Below are positions 13,647 to 23,369 of a stretch of 64,000 bases of DNA, piece after piece. The position numbers and the translations under genes are program-made. Numbering within the stretch: the first letter of the stretch is position 1; each line of letters opens with the position of its first letter. Source of the stretch: Burkholderiaceae bacterium (lineage in GTDB: Bacteria; Pseudomonadota; Gammaproteobacteria; Burkholderiales; Burkholderiaceae_C); contig JACKLM010000008.1 of NCBI GenBank assembly GCA_024235895.1, positions 117,967 through 181,966 of the forward strand, given 5' to 3'. The notes under the pieces were generated by a model that worked only from the letters and a program-made list of their open reading frames with translations, made no database searches and was not told the DNA's origin.

Positions 13647-14642
13647 TCAGCCCCAGGACGCGAGCAGCGCCTCGGCCACCTCCAAGCCTTCGGTCTCCGC
13701 GCGCCGGCGCAACGCCTCGCGGCGGGCACCGGGCAGTCGCACGCCTTCGTCCTTCATCATCTCGTCGACCAGGAACTCGACACGGTCCAGGTAGGCGTCG
13801 CGGCCCGCCAACGCTGCGGGATCGACGACGACGAAGGCCTGCCCGATGCCGGGGCGGTTGCCCGCGTCGACGAAGAAGCTGCTCGCCTCGAAGCCGAATC
13901 GGGCGCCGATCAGCGCCGTGACCAGCAGCTCGACCGTCAGCGCCAGCATCGCGCCCTTCGGGCTGCTGGCGGCCCCGATCGGCAGCATCGCGCCGTCGAG
14001 TGCCGCCGTGGCGTCGGTCGTCGGCCGGCCCTGGGCGTCGACCGCCCAGCCGGGCGGGATCGGCTGCCCCGCCTTGGCCGCCTGCGCGACCTTGCCGCGT
14101 GCGACCTCCGACAGGCTGAGATCGACCATCAGCGCGTCGGCGCCACGGCGCGGGAAGATCGCCGCCACCGGGTTGGTGCCGAAGATCGCGTGCCGGCCGC
14201 CCGCGGCCGGCATCGCCGCCGGCGAGTTCGCGAAGCCCAGCCCGACCATGCCAGCCGCGGCCGCCGGCCGCAGGTGGTCGACCAGCACGCCGGCGTGGTG
14301 GCTGCGGACGACGCCGGCGAACGCCACGCCGTGACTGCGCGCGGCCGCGATCGCCGCGCCGACCGCGAGCTCGCAGGCCGGGAATGCGAGCCCCTCGCCG
14401 GCGTCGACGACGATCGCGCCGCCCTTGCGGCGCACGACGCGCGCGACCGCGCTGCCGTCGACGCGCCCGTTGCGCAGGTGCGTGGCGTACTGCGCCACGC
14501 GCGACAGGCCGTGCGACCCCAGCCCCTGGGCCTCGGCCAGCACGAGCGCGCGCGCGGCGTTCGCGGCCATACCCGGCGACGCACCGGCGGACGTGAGCGC
14601 GGCCTGCACGCGCGCGCGCAGATCGGGCAGCGTCAGCCTCAT
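13647..14642 (-). CDS. comC: (2R)-3-sulfolactate dehydrogenase ComC-like (Ldh2/malate dehydrogenase type 2 family)
   Basis: NAD(P)-dependent 2-hydroxyacid dehydrogenase of 331 residues in the Ldh2/MDG2 fold. Recognised from GSHGLSRVAQYA (about 42-53), VRSHHAGVLVDHLRP with the catalytic histidine (about 110-124) and GTNPVAAIFPR. It is the last gene of an eight-gene operon and overlaps slcC by 4 bases. In sulfolactate degraders ComC oxidises or forms the R enantiomer, working with SlcC as a two-enzyme racemase. The family also includes malate, ureidoglycolate and other dehydrogenases, so the assignment leans on the neighbouring genes. Confidence 0.68.
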   Translation of the reverse strand: MRLTLPDLRARVQAALTSAGASPGMAANAARALVLAEAQGLGSHGLSRVAQYATHLRNGRVDGSAVARVVRRKGGAIVVDAGEGLAFPACELAVGAAIAAARSHGVAFAGVVRSHHAGVLVDHLRPAAAAGMVGLGFANSPAAMPAAGGRHAIFGTNPVAAIFPRRGADALMVDLSLSEVARGKVAQAAKAGQPIPPGWAVDAQGRPTTDATAALDGAMLPIGAASSPKGAMLALTVELLVTALIGARFGFEASSFFVDAGNRPGIGQAFVVVDPAALAGRDAYLDRVEFLVDEMMKDEGVRLPGARREALRRRAETEGLEVAEALLASWG

Positions 14643-15577
14643 GCGCCGGGCTCCGCCAGCGCCTCGAGCACGCGCGCGGCGATCAGCTCGCTGACGCGCT
14701 CGTTGGACTCGGCGGTGACGCCGGCGACATGCGGGGTCAGGATCAGGTTCGGGCAGCCCTGGAAGTGCGGCGACGGCGGCAGCGGCTCGGTGGCGAAGAC
14801 GTCGACCGCGGCGCCGCCCAGGTGTCCGCGCCGCAAGGCGTCGGCCAGCGCCGGTTCGTCGACGATGCCGCCGCGCGCGGTGTCGACGAGCACCGCACCG
14901 GGCTTCATCGACTCCAGGCGCGCGGCGTCGAACATCCCGCGCGTCTCCTCGACCAGCGGCACGTGCAGGCTGACGACGTCGGCCGTCTGCACGACCTCGT
15001 CGAGCCCGGCGCTGGCGACGCTGCCGTCGGCGAACGCCGGATGGTCGGCGTCCATCATGGCGTCGAAGGCGATCACCTTCATGCCCAGCGCGCGCGCCAG
15101 CCGCGCCGTCGCCTGCCCGATGGTGCCGAAGCCGATCAGCCCCAGCGTGCGCCCGGCCGCCTCGTGCCCCGCCGACAGCGCGGCGCGCGGCCAGCCCCCC
15201 GCCGCGACCTCGGGGGTCGACGCATACACGCCGCGCATCAGCACCAGCGCGACCGTGACCACGTACTCGGCCACCGACTGCGCATTGGCGCCCGCGGCCG
15301 GGATCACGCGGATGCCTCGCGCCCGGCATCCGGGCAGGTCGATGTTGTCCAGCCCGACCCCCAGCCGCCCGACGACGCGGCAGCGCCCGAGCGCGGCCAG
15401 CAGTTCGCCTCGCACCTGGGTGCGGTTGCGCACGATCAGCGCGTCGGCGCGCGCCGCCTCGGCATGCAGCCGCGCGGCCTCGTCGACCAGTACCGGGTCG
15501 TAGACGACCTCGTGCGCGGCACGCAGGCGCTGGACGGCACGCTCGTCCATGAATTCGGTGACGACGATGAGGGACAT
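14639..15577 (-). CDS. slcC: (S)-sulfolactate dehydrogenase SlcC-like (D-2-hydroxyacid dehydrogenase family)
   Basis: A 312-residue NAD-dependent dehydrogenase of the phosphoglycerate dehydrogenase family. The Rossmann motif GFGTIGQATARLA is at about 143-155; the catalytic Arg, Glu and His lie in VDTARGGIVDE, LGGAAVDVFATEP and ILTPHVAGVT. In the sulfolactate pathway SlcC oxidises the S form to sulfopyruvate, which ComC reduces to the R form for SuyAB. It starts 15 bases after the TctB stop and overlaps comC. A generic 2-hydroxyacid dehydrogenase remains possible. Confidence 0.7.
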   Translation of the reverse strand: MSLIVVTEFMDERAVQRLRAAHEVVYDPVLVDEAARLHAEAARADALIVRNRTQVRGELLAALGRCRVVGRLGVGLDNIDLPGCRARGIRVIPAAGANAQSVAEYVVTVALVLMRGVYASTPEVAAGGWPRAALSAGHEAAGRTLGLIGFGTIGQATARLARALGMKVIAFDAMMDADHPAFADGSVASAGLDEVVQTADVVSLHVPLVEETRGMFDAARLESMKPGAVLVDTARGGIVDEPALADALRRGHLGGAAVDVFATEPLPPSPHFQGCPNLILTPHVAGVTAESNERVSELIAARVLEALAEPGA

Positions 15578-15592
15578 GGGACTCCGGACTTG

Positions 15593-16051
15593 TCAGGGAA
15601 GCGGCACCAGCAGCACGAGCTTGAACAGCGTGTACAGCCCGCCGAGCACGACCGCTCCGGCGGCGAGGTAGCCTGCCGCACGCGACGGCGACCAGCGATC
15701 GTGGTTGGCGACGAGCATCAGCAGCACGAAGGCGATCGCACTGGCGGCCAGGAAGCCCAGCGGCACCAGCGCCCAGGCCCAGGCCAGCATGACCAGCGCG
15801 ACACCGGCACGGCGCGCCAGCGAGCCCTGCAGCGGGGCGACCGGCTGGGTACGACCGAGCACGACCAGCACCAGGTAGACGAGGCCGAGCACGACGAGCA
15901 GGCCGCCGATTGCGCGCGGGAATACGGCGCCCAGCATCGAGAACTCGCCCGCGTGCCACAGTGCCGCGGCGCCGACGCCGATGAAGAGCAGGCTGCCGAC
16001 GGCACCCGCGATGTCGCGCCCGCTCGCGATGCCGTCGTCCCGCTCAGCCAC
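15593..16051 (-). CDS. tctB: Tripartite tricarboxylate transporter small membrane subunit (TctB)
   Basis: A 152-residue integral membrane protein with four hydrophobic spans, as expected for TctB/SlcF-type subunits of secondary TTT importers. It overlaps the end of the tctA gene by 8 bases, so translation is coupled. With TctA and the periplasmic TctC it would import the operon's substrate, inferred to be sulfolactate. Confidence 0.88.
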   Translation of the reverse strand: MAERDDGIASGRDIAGAVGSLLFIGVGAAALWHAGEFSMLGAVFPRAIGGLLVVLGLVYLVLVVLGRTQPVAPLQGSLARRAGVALVMLAWAWALVPLGFLAASAIAFVLLMLVANHDRWSPSRAAGYLAAGAVVLGGLYTLFKLVLLVPLP

Positions 16052-17570
16052 GCCCGACCTCCGCAGGCCCGGCGGCGCCGCTGCGCCGGCGGGCGCGCCG
16101 CGCCATCCACCAGGGCCACAGCAGCCCGAGCAGGATGAAGGCGATGATGCCCAGCGAGATCGGCCGGCCGAAGAACTCGGCCCAGACGCTGCCCCGGGCG
16201 CCGCCGATCAGCTGGCCCTGGACGAATCCGCGCTCGGCGATCGCGCCGAGGATCAGCCCGAGCACGATCGGCGACGCCGAGAAGCCCATGCGGCCGAGCA
16301 CCCAGGCCGCCACCCCCAGCACGACCATCTGCTGCACCTCGTGCGGGTTGTTGTGCACCGCGAAGCTGCCCAGCACCGTCAGCAGCGCGACCGACGGCAC
16401 CAGCACCGCCTTCGGGATCGCGAGGATCGAGCGGAACGCGAAGCGGCCGATCAGCAGGCCCACCGGCAGCATCAGCAAGGTCGCCAGGATCAGCCCCCAG
16501 ACGAAGGTGTAGACGATGGGCGCCTGGTCGGTGAACAGCGTCGGCCCGGTGCGGATGCCCTGCACCAGCAGCGCGCCGAGGATGATCGCATCCGGCGGCG
16601 TGCCCGGGATGCCCAGCACCAGCGTCGGGATGAAGCCGCCACCGACCGTCGCGTTGTTGGCCGACTCGGTGGCCACGATGCCCTCGGGCTCGCCCTTGCC
16701 GAAGTTCGCGCGCCGCGCCGACGCGCGCTTGGCCTCGGAATAGGCGACGAGCGACGCGATCGACCCGCCGGCGCCCGGCAGGATCCCGACCACGGTGCCG
16801 ATCACCGAGCTGCGCGCGAGGTTGAGCTTGGCGCGCGCGATCAGCGCGCCGGCCTCGCGCAGCTGGAACCCGGCGACGCGGCTGACCGACTCGAGGTGGC
16901 GCGCCGGCGTGGCGACGAGCTCGATCAGCACCGGCACGCAGTACAGCCCGATCAGCGCGGAGACGATGTCGATGCCCCCGAGCAGCGACTTGAAGTCGCC
17001 GACGTAGCGGATGTCGCCGCCGACCTCGGCCACGCCGACCATCGCCAGCAGCAGGCCCAGGCAGCCGCCGATCAACCCCTTGACGGTCGACCCCTCGCCG
17101 AGCGAGGCGATCAGCGTGAGCCCGAAGACCGCGAGCCAGAAGTACTCGACCGGCCCGAACTTCAGCGCCACGGTCGCCATCGGCGGCGCCAGCAGCAGCA
17201 GGAAGCCGGCGCCGACCAGCCCGCCGGCGACCGACGCCAGGCAGGCCAGCGTCAGCGCCAGGTCGCCGCGACCGGCACGCGCCATCGGGTAGCCGTCGAA
17301 GGTGGTCGCGATCGCCGACGGCGTGCCCGGCGTGTTGAGCAGGATCGCGGCGTAGGCGCCGCCGTAGATGGCGCCGGTGTAGATCGCGCCGAGCGCGATC
17401 AGCGCCGCCGCCGGGTCCATCGAGAAGGTGAACGGCACCAGCACCGCCACCGCCATCGTCGCGGTCAAGCCCGGCAGCGCGCCGATCACCGTGCCGGCGG
17501 CCACGCCCGCCAGCGCCAGCAGCAGGTTCAGCGGCGACAGCGCCGCCAGCAGGTGCTCCAGACCCCCCAT
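16044..17570 (-). CDS. tctA: Tripartite tricarboxylate transporter large permease (TctA)
   Basis: A 508-residue permease with about 10-12 transmembrane spans. Family hallmarks are GALPGLTATMAVA near residue 30, GAIYGGAYAAILLNTPGTP near 68-86, a second GILPGAGG and the mirrored LGIPGTPPDA near 340, the two inverted-repeat substrate loops of TctA. The start at MGGLEHLLAALSPLN gives the normal length; the frame continues upstream through the tctC gene without sense. It follows tctC by about 60 bases. Confidence 0.93.
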   Translation of the reverse strand: MGGLEHLLAALSPLNLLLALAGVAAGTVIGALPGLTATMAVAVLVPFTFSMDPAAALIALGAIYTGAIYGGAYAAILLNTPGTPSAIATTFDGYPMARAGRGDLALTLACLASVAGGLVGAGFLLLLAPPMATVALKFGPVEYFWLAVFGLTLIASLGEGSTVKGLIGGCLGLLLAMVGVAEVGGDIRYVGDFKSLLGGIDIVSALIGLYCVPVLIELVATPARHLESVSRVAGFQLREAGALIARAKLNLARSSVIGTVVGILPGAGGSIASLVAYSEAKRASARRANFGKGEPEGIVATESANNATVGGGFIPTLVLGIPGTPPDAIILGALLVQGIRTGPTLFTDQAPIVYTFVWGLILATLLMLPVGLLIGRFAFRSILAIPKAVLVPSVALLTVLGSFAVHNNPHEVQQMVVLGVAAWVLGRMGFSASPIVLGLILGAIAERGFVQGQLIGGARGSVWAEFFGRPISLGIIAFILLGLLWPWWMARRARRRSGAAGPAEVGRG

Positions 17571-17631
17571 GGCGTGACGAGCTCGGCGGCTGCCCGCGCC
17601 ACCCGCCGCAGCACCGCGGCGGGCCGCGCGA

Positions 17632-18594
17632 TCACTTCTTGACGATGCCCATCTCGCGCGCCAGCGCGCCGTAGCGGGCCTTGACCTCGGCCATGAAGCC
17701 CGCCATCTTGTCCGGGCCCACGTCGAGCATCGCGAAGCCGCCGTCCTCCATCTTGCGGATGAACTCGGGGTCGGCGTTGATCCGGGCCAGGATGTCGGCC
17801 AGCTTGGCCTGCACATCGGCCGGCGTCGACTTCGGCACCGCCACCCCGCGGTAGGCGCCGCCGACGAGCTCGAAACCCTGCTCCTGGAAAGTCGGGCAGT
17901 CCGGCAGCTTCGGGTGACGCTGCGCCATCGCCACTGCCAGGCAGCGCACCTGCGCGCCGAGCTGCATCTGCACCGTCGTGTAGCCCCAGCTGCCGCTGAC
18001 CTGCTTGCCCAGCAGCGCGGTGTTCGACGGCCCGGTGCCGCCGAAGGGCACGTAGGTCGTCTTGATCCCGGCCATCTTGTCGAACTGCTGCTGCGCAAGG
18101 TGGTTGGCCGAGTTGGTGCCCGAGCCCGACAGCGTGATCGACCCCGGCGCCTTCTTCGCCGCGTCGACGAAGTCCTTCAGCGTCTTGTACGGGCTGTCGG
18201 CGGTGACGATCAGCGCGTCGGGCGTGAAGTGGAACCAGTACACGGTCGTGATGTCGTCGGTCTGGTAGCCGACGTCCTTCTGCAGCGGCTGCAGCACGAT
18301 GTGCGGCAGGTTGGTGCCCATCACGGTGTAGCCGTCGGCGGCCATGCCGTTGAGTTGCGCCCACGACGCCGCGCCGCCGGCGCCAGGCTTGTACTGGATC
18401 GCGACCGTCTGGCCGGTCAGTCGCTTGAACACCGGCTCCTGCAGCCGTGCCGAGATGTCGGACTCGCCTCCGGGCCCGAACGGGATGATGTAGTTGACGG
18501 TCTTCTCGGGGTAGCCGGCGGCGAGCGCGGCACCGGCGGCAAGTGCCGCGGCGGCGGTGGCGGTGGCCAGGGTCAGGCGGTAGCTTCGGGTCAT
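17632..18594 (-). CDS. tctC: TTT-family periplasmic substrate-binding protein (TctC/Bug)
   Basis: A 320-residue Bug-type binding protein with a signal peptide (residues 1-26, ending ALAAGYPEK). Typical motifs are IIPFGPGGESDISAR (about 35-49), KPGAGGAASW and YVPFGGTGPSNTALL. GAGGAGA is a good ribosome site 6-8 bases before the ATG. It would deliver the carboxylate substrate to TctAB. The family binds a wide range of carboxylates, so the sequence does not fix the ligand. Confidence 0.92.
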   Translation of the reverse strand: MTRSYRLTLATATAAAALAAGAALAAGYPEKTVNYIIPFGPGGESDISARLQEPVFKRLTGQTVAIQYKPGAGGAASWAQLNGMAADGYTVMGTNLPHIVLQPLQKDVGYQTDDITTVYWFHFTPDALIVTADSPYKTLKDFVDAAKKAPGSITLSGSGTNSANHLAQQQFDKMAGIKTTYVPFGGTGPSNTALLGKQVSGSWGYTTVQMQLGAQVRCLAVAMAQRHPKLPDCPTFQEQGFELVGGAYRGVAVPKSTPADVQAKLADILARINADPEFIRKMEDGGFAMLDVGPDKMAGFMAEVKARYGALAREMGIVKK

Positions 18595-18696
18595 GGGTGT
18601 CTCCTCGTCGATCCAGGCAGGAAAAGGACGGTGCCTGCGGTCCCGGCACCGACCGGTGCGCAGCGTGCCCAGGTTGCGCACCGGTGTCATCGGCAT

Positions 18697-19791
18697 CTAC
18701 CCCGGCCGCTCGATCGCCTCGGCGATCGCACGGCCGACATCCGTGGTAGCTGCCTTGCCGCCGAGGTCGGGCGTGCGGGGCGCCTCGGGGTCGGCGAGCA
18801 CGGCCTCGATCGCGCCGAGCACGGCATCGTGCGCATCGGCGTGGCCGAGGAAGTCCAGCATCAGCGCCGCCGACCAGATCTGGCCGATCGGGTTGGCGAT
18901 GCCGCGCCCGGCGATGTCGGGTGCCGAGCCGTGCACCGGCTCGAACAGGCTAGGCCAGTCGCGCGCCGGGTTCAGGTTGGCCGACGGCGCGATGCCGATC
19001 GTGCCGGTGCACGCCGGGCCGAGGTCGGACAGGATGTCGCCGAACAGGTTGCTCGCGACGACGACGTCGAACTGCTGCGGGCGCTGGACGAAGTGCGCGG
19101 TCAGGATGTCGATGTGGAACTGGTCGACCGCGACCGCGGGATACTCGGCCGCCATCGCGGCGACGCGCTCGTCCCAGTACGGCATCGTGATCGCGATGCC
19201 GTTGCTCTTGGTCGCCGAGGTCAGGCGGCGCCGCGGCCGGCGCATCGCCTGCTCGAACGCGAAGCGCAGCACGCGGTCGACGCCGATGCGCGACATCACC
19301 GTCTCCTGGATCACGATCTCGCGCTCGGTGCCGGCGTACATGCGCCCGCCGACGCTCGAATACTCGCCCTCGGTGTTCTCGCGCACGATCAGCATGTCGA
19401 TCGCGCCGGCGGGCAGCGGTTGCCCCTGGCGGTCGACCAGCGGCGCGCGCACGCCGGGCATCAGCCGCGCCGGGCGCAGGTTGACATACTGGTCGAAGTC
19501 GCGTCGGAACTTCAGCAGCGATCCCCACAGCGAGACATGGTCCGGCACCCGCGCCGGCCAGCCGACGGCGCCGAAGAAGATGGCGTCGAAGCCGCCCAGA
19601 AGGTCCTTCCAGTCCGGCGGCAGGTAGTCGCCGTGGCGCTCCCAGTAGTCGACGCAGGCGAAGTCGAACGGCTCGAGCTGCAGCGCGATGCCGAAGCGCC
19701 GCGCCGCGGCGTCCAGCGCGCGCAGCCCCTCGGGCATCACCTCCTTGCCGATGCCGTCGCCGGGGACGACGGCGATGCGGTGGGTCGTCAT
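18697..19791 (-). CDS. Tartrate dehydrogenase/D-malate dehydrogenase-like (TtuC, isopropylmalate DH family)
   Basis: A 364-residue NAD-dependent decarboxylating dehydrogenase of the isocitrate/isopropylmalate class. Seen are VPGDGIGKEVMPEGL at the N terminus, FFGAVGWPARVPDH (the TtuC/DmlA-type substrate loop), IVRENTEGEYSSVGG, ATKSNGIAI with the catalytic lysine and FEPVHGSAPDIAG. The start MTTHRIAVVPGDG was preferred over a GTG 33 bases upstream. It sits between suyB and tctC in the operon; a decarboxylating dehydrogenase is not part of the published sulfolactate route, so either the operon handles a second hydroxyacid or the enzyme has another substrate. Confidence 0.82.
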   Translation of the reverse strand: MTTHRIAVVPGDGIGKEVMPEGLRALDAAARRFGIALQLEPFDFACVDYWERHGDYLPPDWKDLLGGFDAIFFGAVGWPARVPDHVSLWGSLLKFRRDFDQYVNLRPARLMPGVRAPLVDRQGQPLPAGAIDMLIVRENTEGEYSSVGGRMYAGTEREIVIQETVMSRIGVDRVLRFAFEQAMRRPRRRLTSATKSNGIAITMPYWDERVAAMAAEYPAVAVDQFHIDILTAHFVQRPQQFDVVVASNLFGDILSDLGPACTGTIGIAPSANLNPARDWPSLFEPVHGSAPDIAGRGIANPIGQIWSAALMLDFLGHADAHDAVLGAIEAVLADPEAPRTPDLGGKAATTDVGRAIAEAIERPG

Positions 19792-19891
19792 CGCGCGCTG
19801 CGCGCCGGGCCGGCAGGCTGCCACGTCGCGCTCACCGCCACGGCCTCGTGCGCGGTCGCGTGGCTTCCACGGAGGACGGCCGGCGCCGGAC

Positions 19892-21067
19892 TCATGCGCT
19901 CTCGTACAGGCGCGTCAGGACGAACTCGCGGTGCCCCAGCGCCTCGGCCGCGGTCAAGCGCCCGTTGGCGGTGCGCAGCATGCCCTCGAGCAGCTTGTCG
20001 CCGGCGGCGTCCAGCGTCAGCTCCTGCTGCAGCAGCCCGGTGACGTCGACGTCGATGTGCTCGCTCATCGTGCGCACCGTGCGCGGATTGGCGCAGATCT
20101 TGATCACCGGCAGGATCGGGTTGCCGATCACGTTGCCCTGCCCGGTCGGGAAGAAGTGCACCGCATAGCCGGCAGCCGCGCACAGCGTGACCATCTCGGC
20201 CGCGGCCGACGAGCTGTCCATGAACCACAGCCCGGGGTGGGTCGGCATCTCGGCCTTGTCCAGCACGCCGTCGACCGTGCACTTCTTGCCGATCTTCTGG
20301 ATATTGCCCAGCGCCTTCTCCTCGATCGTCGTCAGCCCGCCTGCGATGTTGCCCTTGGTCGGCTGGCTCTCGGACAGGTCGGTCGTCTTGTGGCGATCGA
20401 TGAGCTGCTGGTAGCGGTCGAACATGAACATGAAGCGCTCGCGCACCGCGTCGCTGGCGCAGCGCGAGGCGACGATGTGCTCGCCCCCGGTCAGCTCGGT
20501 CGTCTCGCCGAAGCACAGCGTGCTGCCCAGCGCGTGCAGCTTGTCGAAGGCGTTGCCGACCGCCGGGTTCGCGCCGCAGCCGCTGGTGGTGTCGCTCTCG
20601 CCGCACTTGGTGCTGACCCACAGCTCGTGGATCGCGCAGCGCTCGCGCTGCTTCTCGCTCGCCCACTGGACGAATTCGCGCGCCGCCTGGCTGGCGCGCA
20701 TGATCGTGTCGTGGTCGCCGTGCAACTCGATACCGAAACCGACGACCGGCTTGCCGGTGGCGGCGATGCCCTCCACCACCTTGCTCGTCCATCCCTCCTC
20801 GATGCCGATGACGACGACCGCGGCGACGTTGGGGTTGCAGCCAGTGCCGATCAGGGTGCGGAAGTGCAGGTCCAGGTCGGCCCCGAACTGCAGCCGGCCG
20901 TAGGGGTGCGGGATCGCCAGCGTGCCCTTGATGTTGTGCGCCACGGCCTCGGCGGCCGCGTTGGACAGGTCGTCCAGCGGCAGGATGACGACGTGGTTGC
21001 GCACGCCGACGCGGCCGTTCTCGCGCCGGTAGCCGAGGAAGCTGGTGTCCTTGTCGATGCTTGCCAT
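19892..21067 (-). CDS. suyB: (2R)-sulfolactate sulfo-lyase, large subunit SuyB (UxaA/altronate dehydratase family)
   Basis: A 391-residue member of the UxaA/GarD family. Conserved segments are YRRENGRVGVRNHVVILP, GTGCNPNVAAVVVIG, the cysteine-containing VSTKCGESDTTSGCGANP (about 170-190) and HPGLWFMDSSSAAAE, with GNPILPVIKICANP near the end. It is split from a separate 93-residue SAF subunit, as in SuyAB, which cleaves (R)-sulfolactate to pyruvate and sulfite. MASIDKDTSF was chosen as start because AGGAG lies upstream; an in-frame start 30 bases earlier would overlap suyA. Altronate or galactarate dehydratase is the alternative, but no sugar-acid genes are nearby. Confidence 0.7.
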   Translation of the reverse strand: MASIDKDTSFLGYRRENGRVGVRNHVVILPLDDLSNAAAEAVAHNIKGTLAIPHPYGRLQFGADLDLHFRTLIGTGCNPNVAAVVVIGIEEGWTSKVVEGIAATGKPVVGFGIELHGDHDTIMRASQAAREFVQWASEKQRERCAIHELWVSTKCGESDTTSGCGANPAVGNAFDKLHALGSTLCFGETTELTGGEHIVASRCASDAVRERFMFMFDRYQQLIDRHKTTDLSESQPTKGNIAGGLTTIEEKALGNIQKIGKKCTVDGVLDKAEMPTHPGLWFMDSSSAAAEMVTLCAAAGYAVHFFPTGQGNVIGNPILPVIKICANPRTVRTMSEHIDVDVTGLLQQELTLDAAGDKLLEGMLRTANGRLTAAEALGHREFVLTRLYESA

Positions 21068-21093
21068 GGGGGAGCTCCTGGGGGCCGTCGCGC

Positions 21094-21375
21094 TCACCAG
21101 CGCTTGGTCTTGATGTTGTGGACGTGCGCGTGCGCGCCGGCCTCGATCGGCGCCACCACCTTGCCGATGTCGATGCCGTACTTGATCACGGTGTCGCCCA
21201 CCGCCATGTCCTTGAGCGCGATCTTGTGCCCGATCGGGATGTCCTGCCTGGCCGTCAGGGTCATGGTCTTGTTCTCGTCCATGATCCAGCCGTTCAAGGC
21301 CATGCCGGCCTTCACGCCCTCGACGACGACCACGGCGACGGTGTCCTCGGCGTCGTGCAGTACGAAGTGGTTCAT
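21094..21375 (-). CDS. suyA: (2R)-sulfolactate sulfo-lyase, small subunit SuyA (SAF domain)
   Basis: A 93-residue SAF-domain protein that partners the large subunit encoded 26 bases downstream. GHKIALKDMAVGDTVIKYG lies in the middle, and the C terminus reads HAHVHNIKTKRW, the HVHN motif shared by UxaA-type small subunits. First gene of the operon, with GAGGAG before its ATG. Expression is probably controlled by the divergent GntR protein. Confidence 0.72.
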   Translation of the reverse strand: MNHFVLHDAEDTVAVVVVEGVKAGMALNGWIMDENKTMTLTARQDIPIGHKIALKDMAVGDTVIKYGIDIGKVVAPIEAGAHAHVHNIKTKRW

Positions 21376-21528
21376 CCGCTTGCCTCTCCTCGCGGGTCGC
21401 CCCGCGTCACTCGTGCCAACTGCACCGGGTGGTGCGACGAGGGGGATTCTGAGCCTGCCGATCCTCTCGTCAACCTGGTCATTCAGATGACTTGATCGAC
21501 TTGGTCCAGCGTGCGCAGAATCGCCGTC
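21376..21528. promoter_or_regulatory. Divergent promoter/operator region, suyA operon and GntR gene
   Basis: About 150 bases between the suyA start and the start of the GntR regulator. A perfect palindrome GTCAT-TCAG-ATGAC at 21478-21491 lies in its AT-richer part and is a reasonable operator candidate for the adjacent HutC-type regulator. Promoter boxes cannot be assigned with confidence. Confidence 0.4.
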
Positions 21529-22368
21529 ATGTCGCCACCCGCGTCACTCGCGCCACCGCTCCTGCCGTCCCGCGGCGCGGCGACGCCGGTCGCCCGGGCG
21601 CTGCGGCGCGGGCAGGCGTCCGCCTTCGAAGCGATCGCCCCCGAGGCTGCCGGCATGCCGCTGTACCGCGCCGTCAAGCGCCGGCTGCTGCAGGCGATCG
21701 AGTCCGGCTCGCTGGCGCCCGGCAGCACGCTGCCCAGCGAGCGCGAGCTCGCCACCATGTTCGGCGTCTCGATCGGCACCCTGCGCCAGGCGGTCGGCGA
21801 GCTGGTGGCCGAGCACATCCTCGTGCGGCGCCAGGGTCGCGGCACCTTCGTTGCCCGTCACGGCAGCGAGCGCTTCCTGTTCCAGTTCTTCCACGTCGAG
21901 CGCGCCGACGGGCTGCGCGAGGCACCCGAGCTGGAGCTGCTCGGCTTCGAACGCACGCGGCTCGACGAGGCCGACGCCGAGGCCTTCGGCCTCAAGCCGG
22001 GCGAACCCGTGATCGCGATCGAGAACCGGCTTCGCCTGCAGGGCCGGCCGGTGGCGCACGACCGGCTGCTGTTGCCGGCCGCGCTGTACAAGGGCATGAC
22101 CGAGGCGCGCTTTCGCAGCCGCCCGGCGACGATCTACCGCCTGTACCAGGACGAGCACGGCATCACGGTCGTGCGCGCCCACGAGCGCGCCCGCGCCGTG
22201 ACGGCGGATCGCCACGTCGCCCGCATCCTGGGTGTGGCCCCGGGCATTCCCATGCTGCAGGTGCGGCGCACCGCGGTGACCTTCGGCGACCGTCCTGTCG
22301 AGTACCGTGTCTCGACCATCCACACCGCGCAGCACGAGTACGTGCAGACGCTTTCGCGCCCGCGTTGA
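21529..22368 (+). CDS. GntR-family transcriptional regulator (HutC subfamily)
   Basis: A 279-residue repressor-type regulator. The N-terminal GntR winged helix is clear: PLYRAVKRRLLQAIESG, LPSERELATMFGVS and GTLRQAVGELVAEHILVRRQ (about 45-110), ending in GRGTFVA. The C-terminal UTRA/chorismate-lyase-like ligand domain follows (KPGEPVIAIENRL; PMLQVRRTAV). It is divergent from suyA, which suggests it controls the sulfolactate operon and binds its substrate or an intermediate. The start is uncertain: GTG at 21511 or ATG at 21529. Confidence 0.85.
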   Translation: MSPPASLAPPLLPSRGAATPVARALRRGQASAFEAIAPEAAGMPLYRAVKRRLLQAIESGSLAPGSTLPSERELATMFGVSIGTLRQAVGELVAEHILVRRQGRGTFVARHGSERFLFQFFHVERADGLREAPELELLGFERTRLDEADAEAFGLKPGEPVIAIENRLRLQGRPVAHDRLLLPAALYKGMTEARFRSRPATIYRLYQDEHGITVVRAHERARAVTADRHVARILGVAPGIPMLQVRRTAVTFGDRPVEYRVSTIHTAQHEYVQTLSRPR

Positions 22369-22442
22369 GGCGGACGCGTCGGCCGCCTGCGTCCGGGCCT
22401 GCACCGACGCGCAAGTCGCTCTCCGGCAGTAAGCTCCGCGCC

Positions 22443-23354
<912 letters not shown>

Positions 23355-23369
23355 GCGGCTTGCCGGCGC

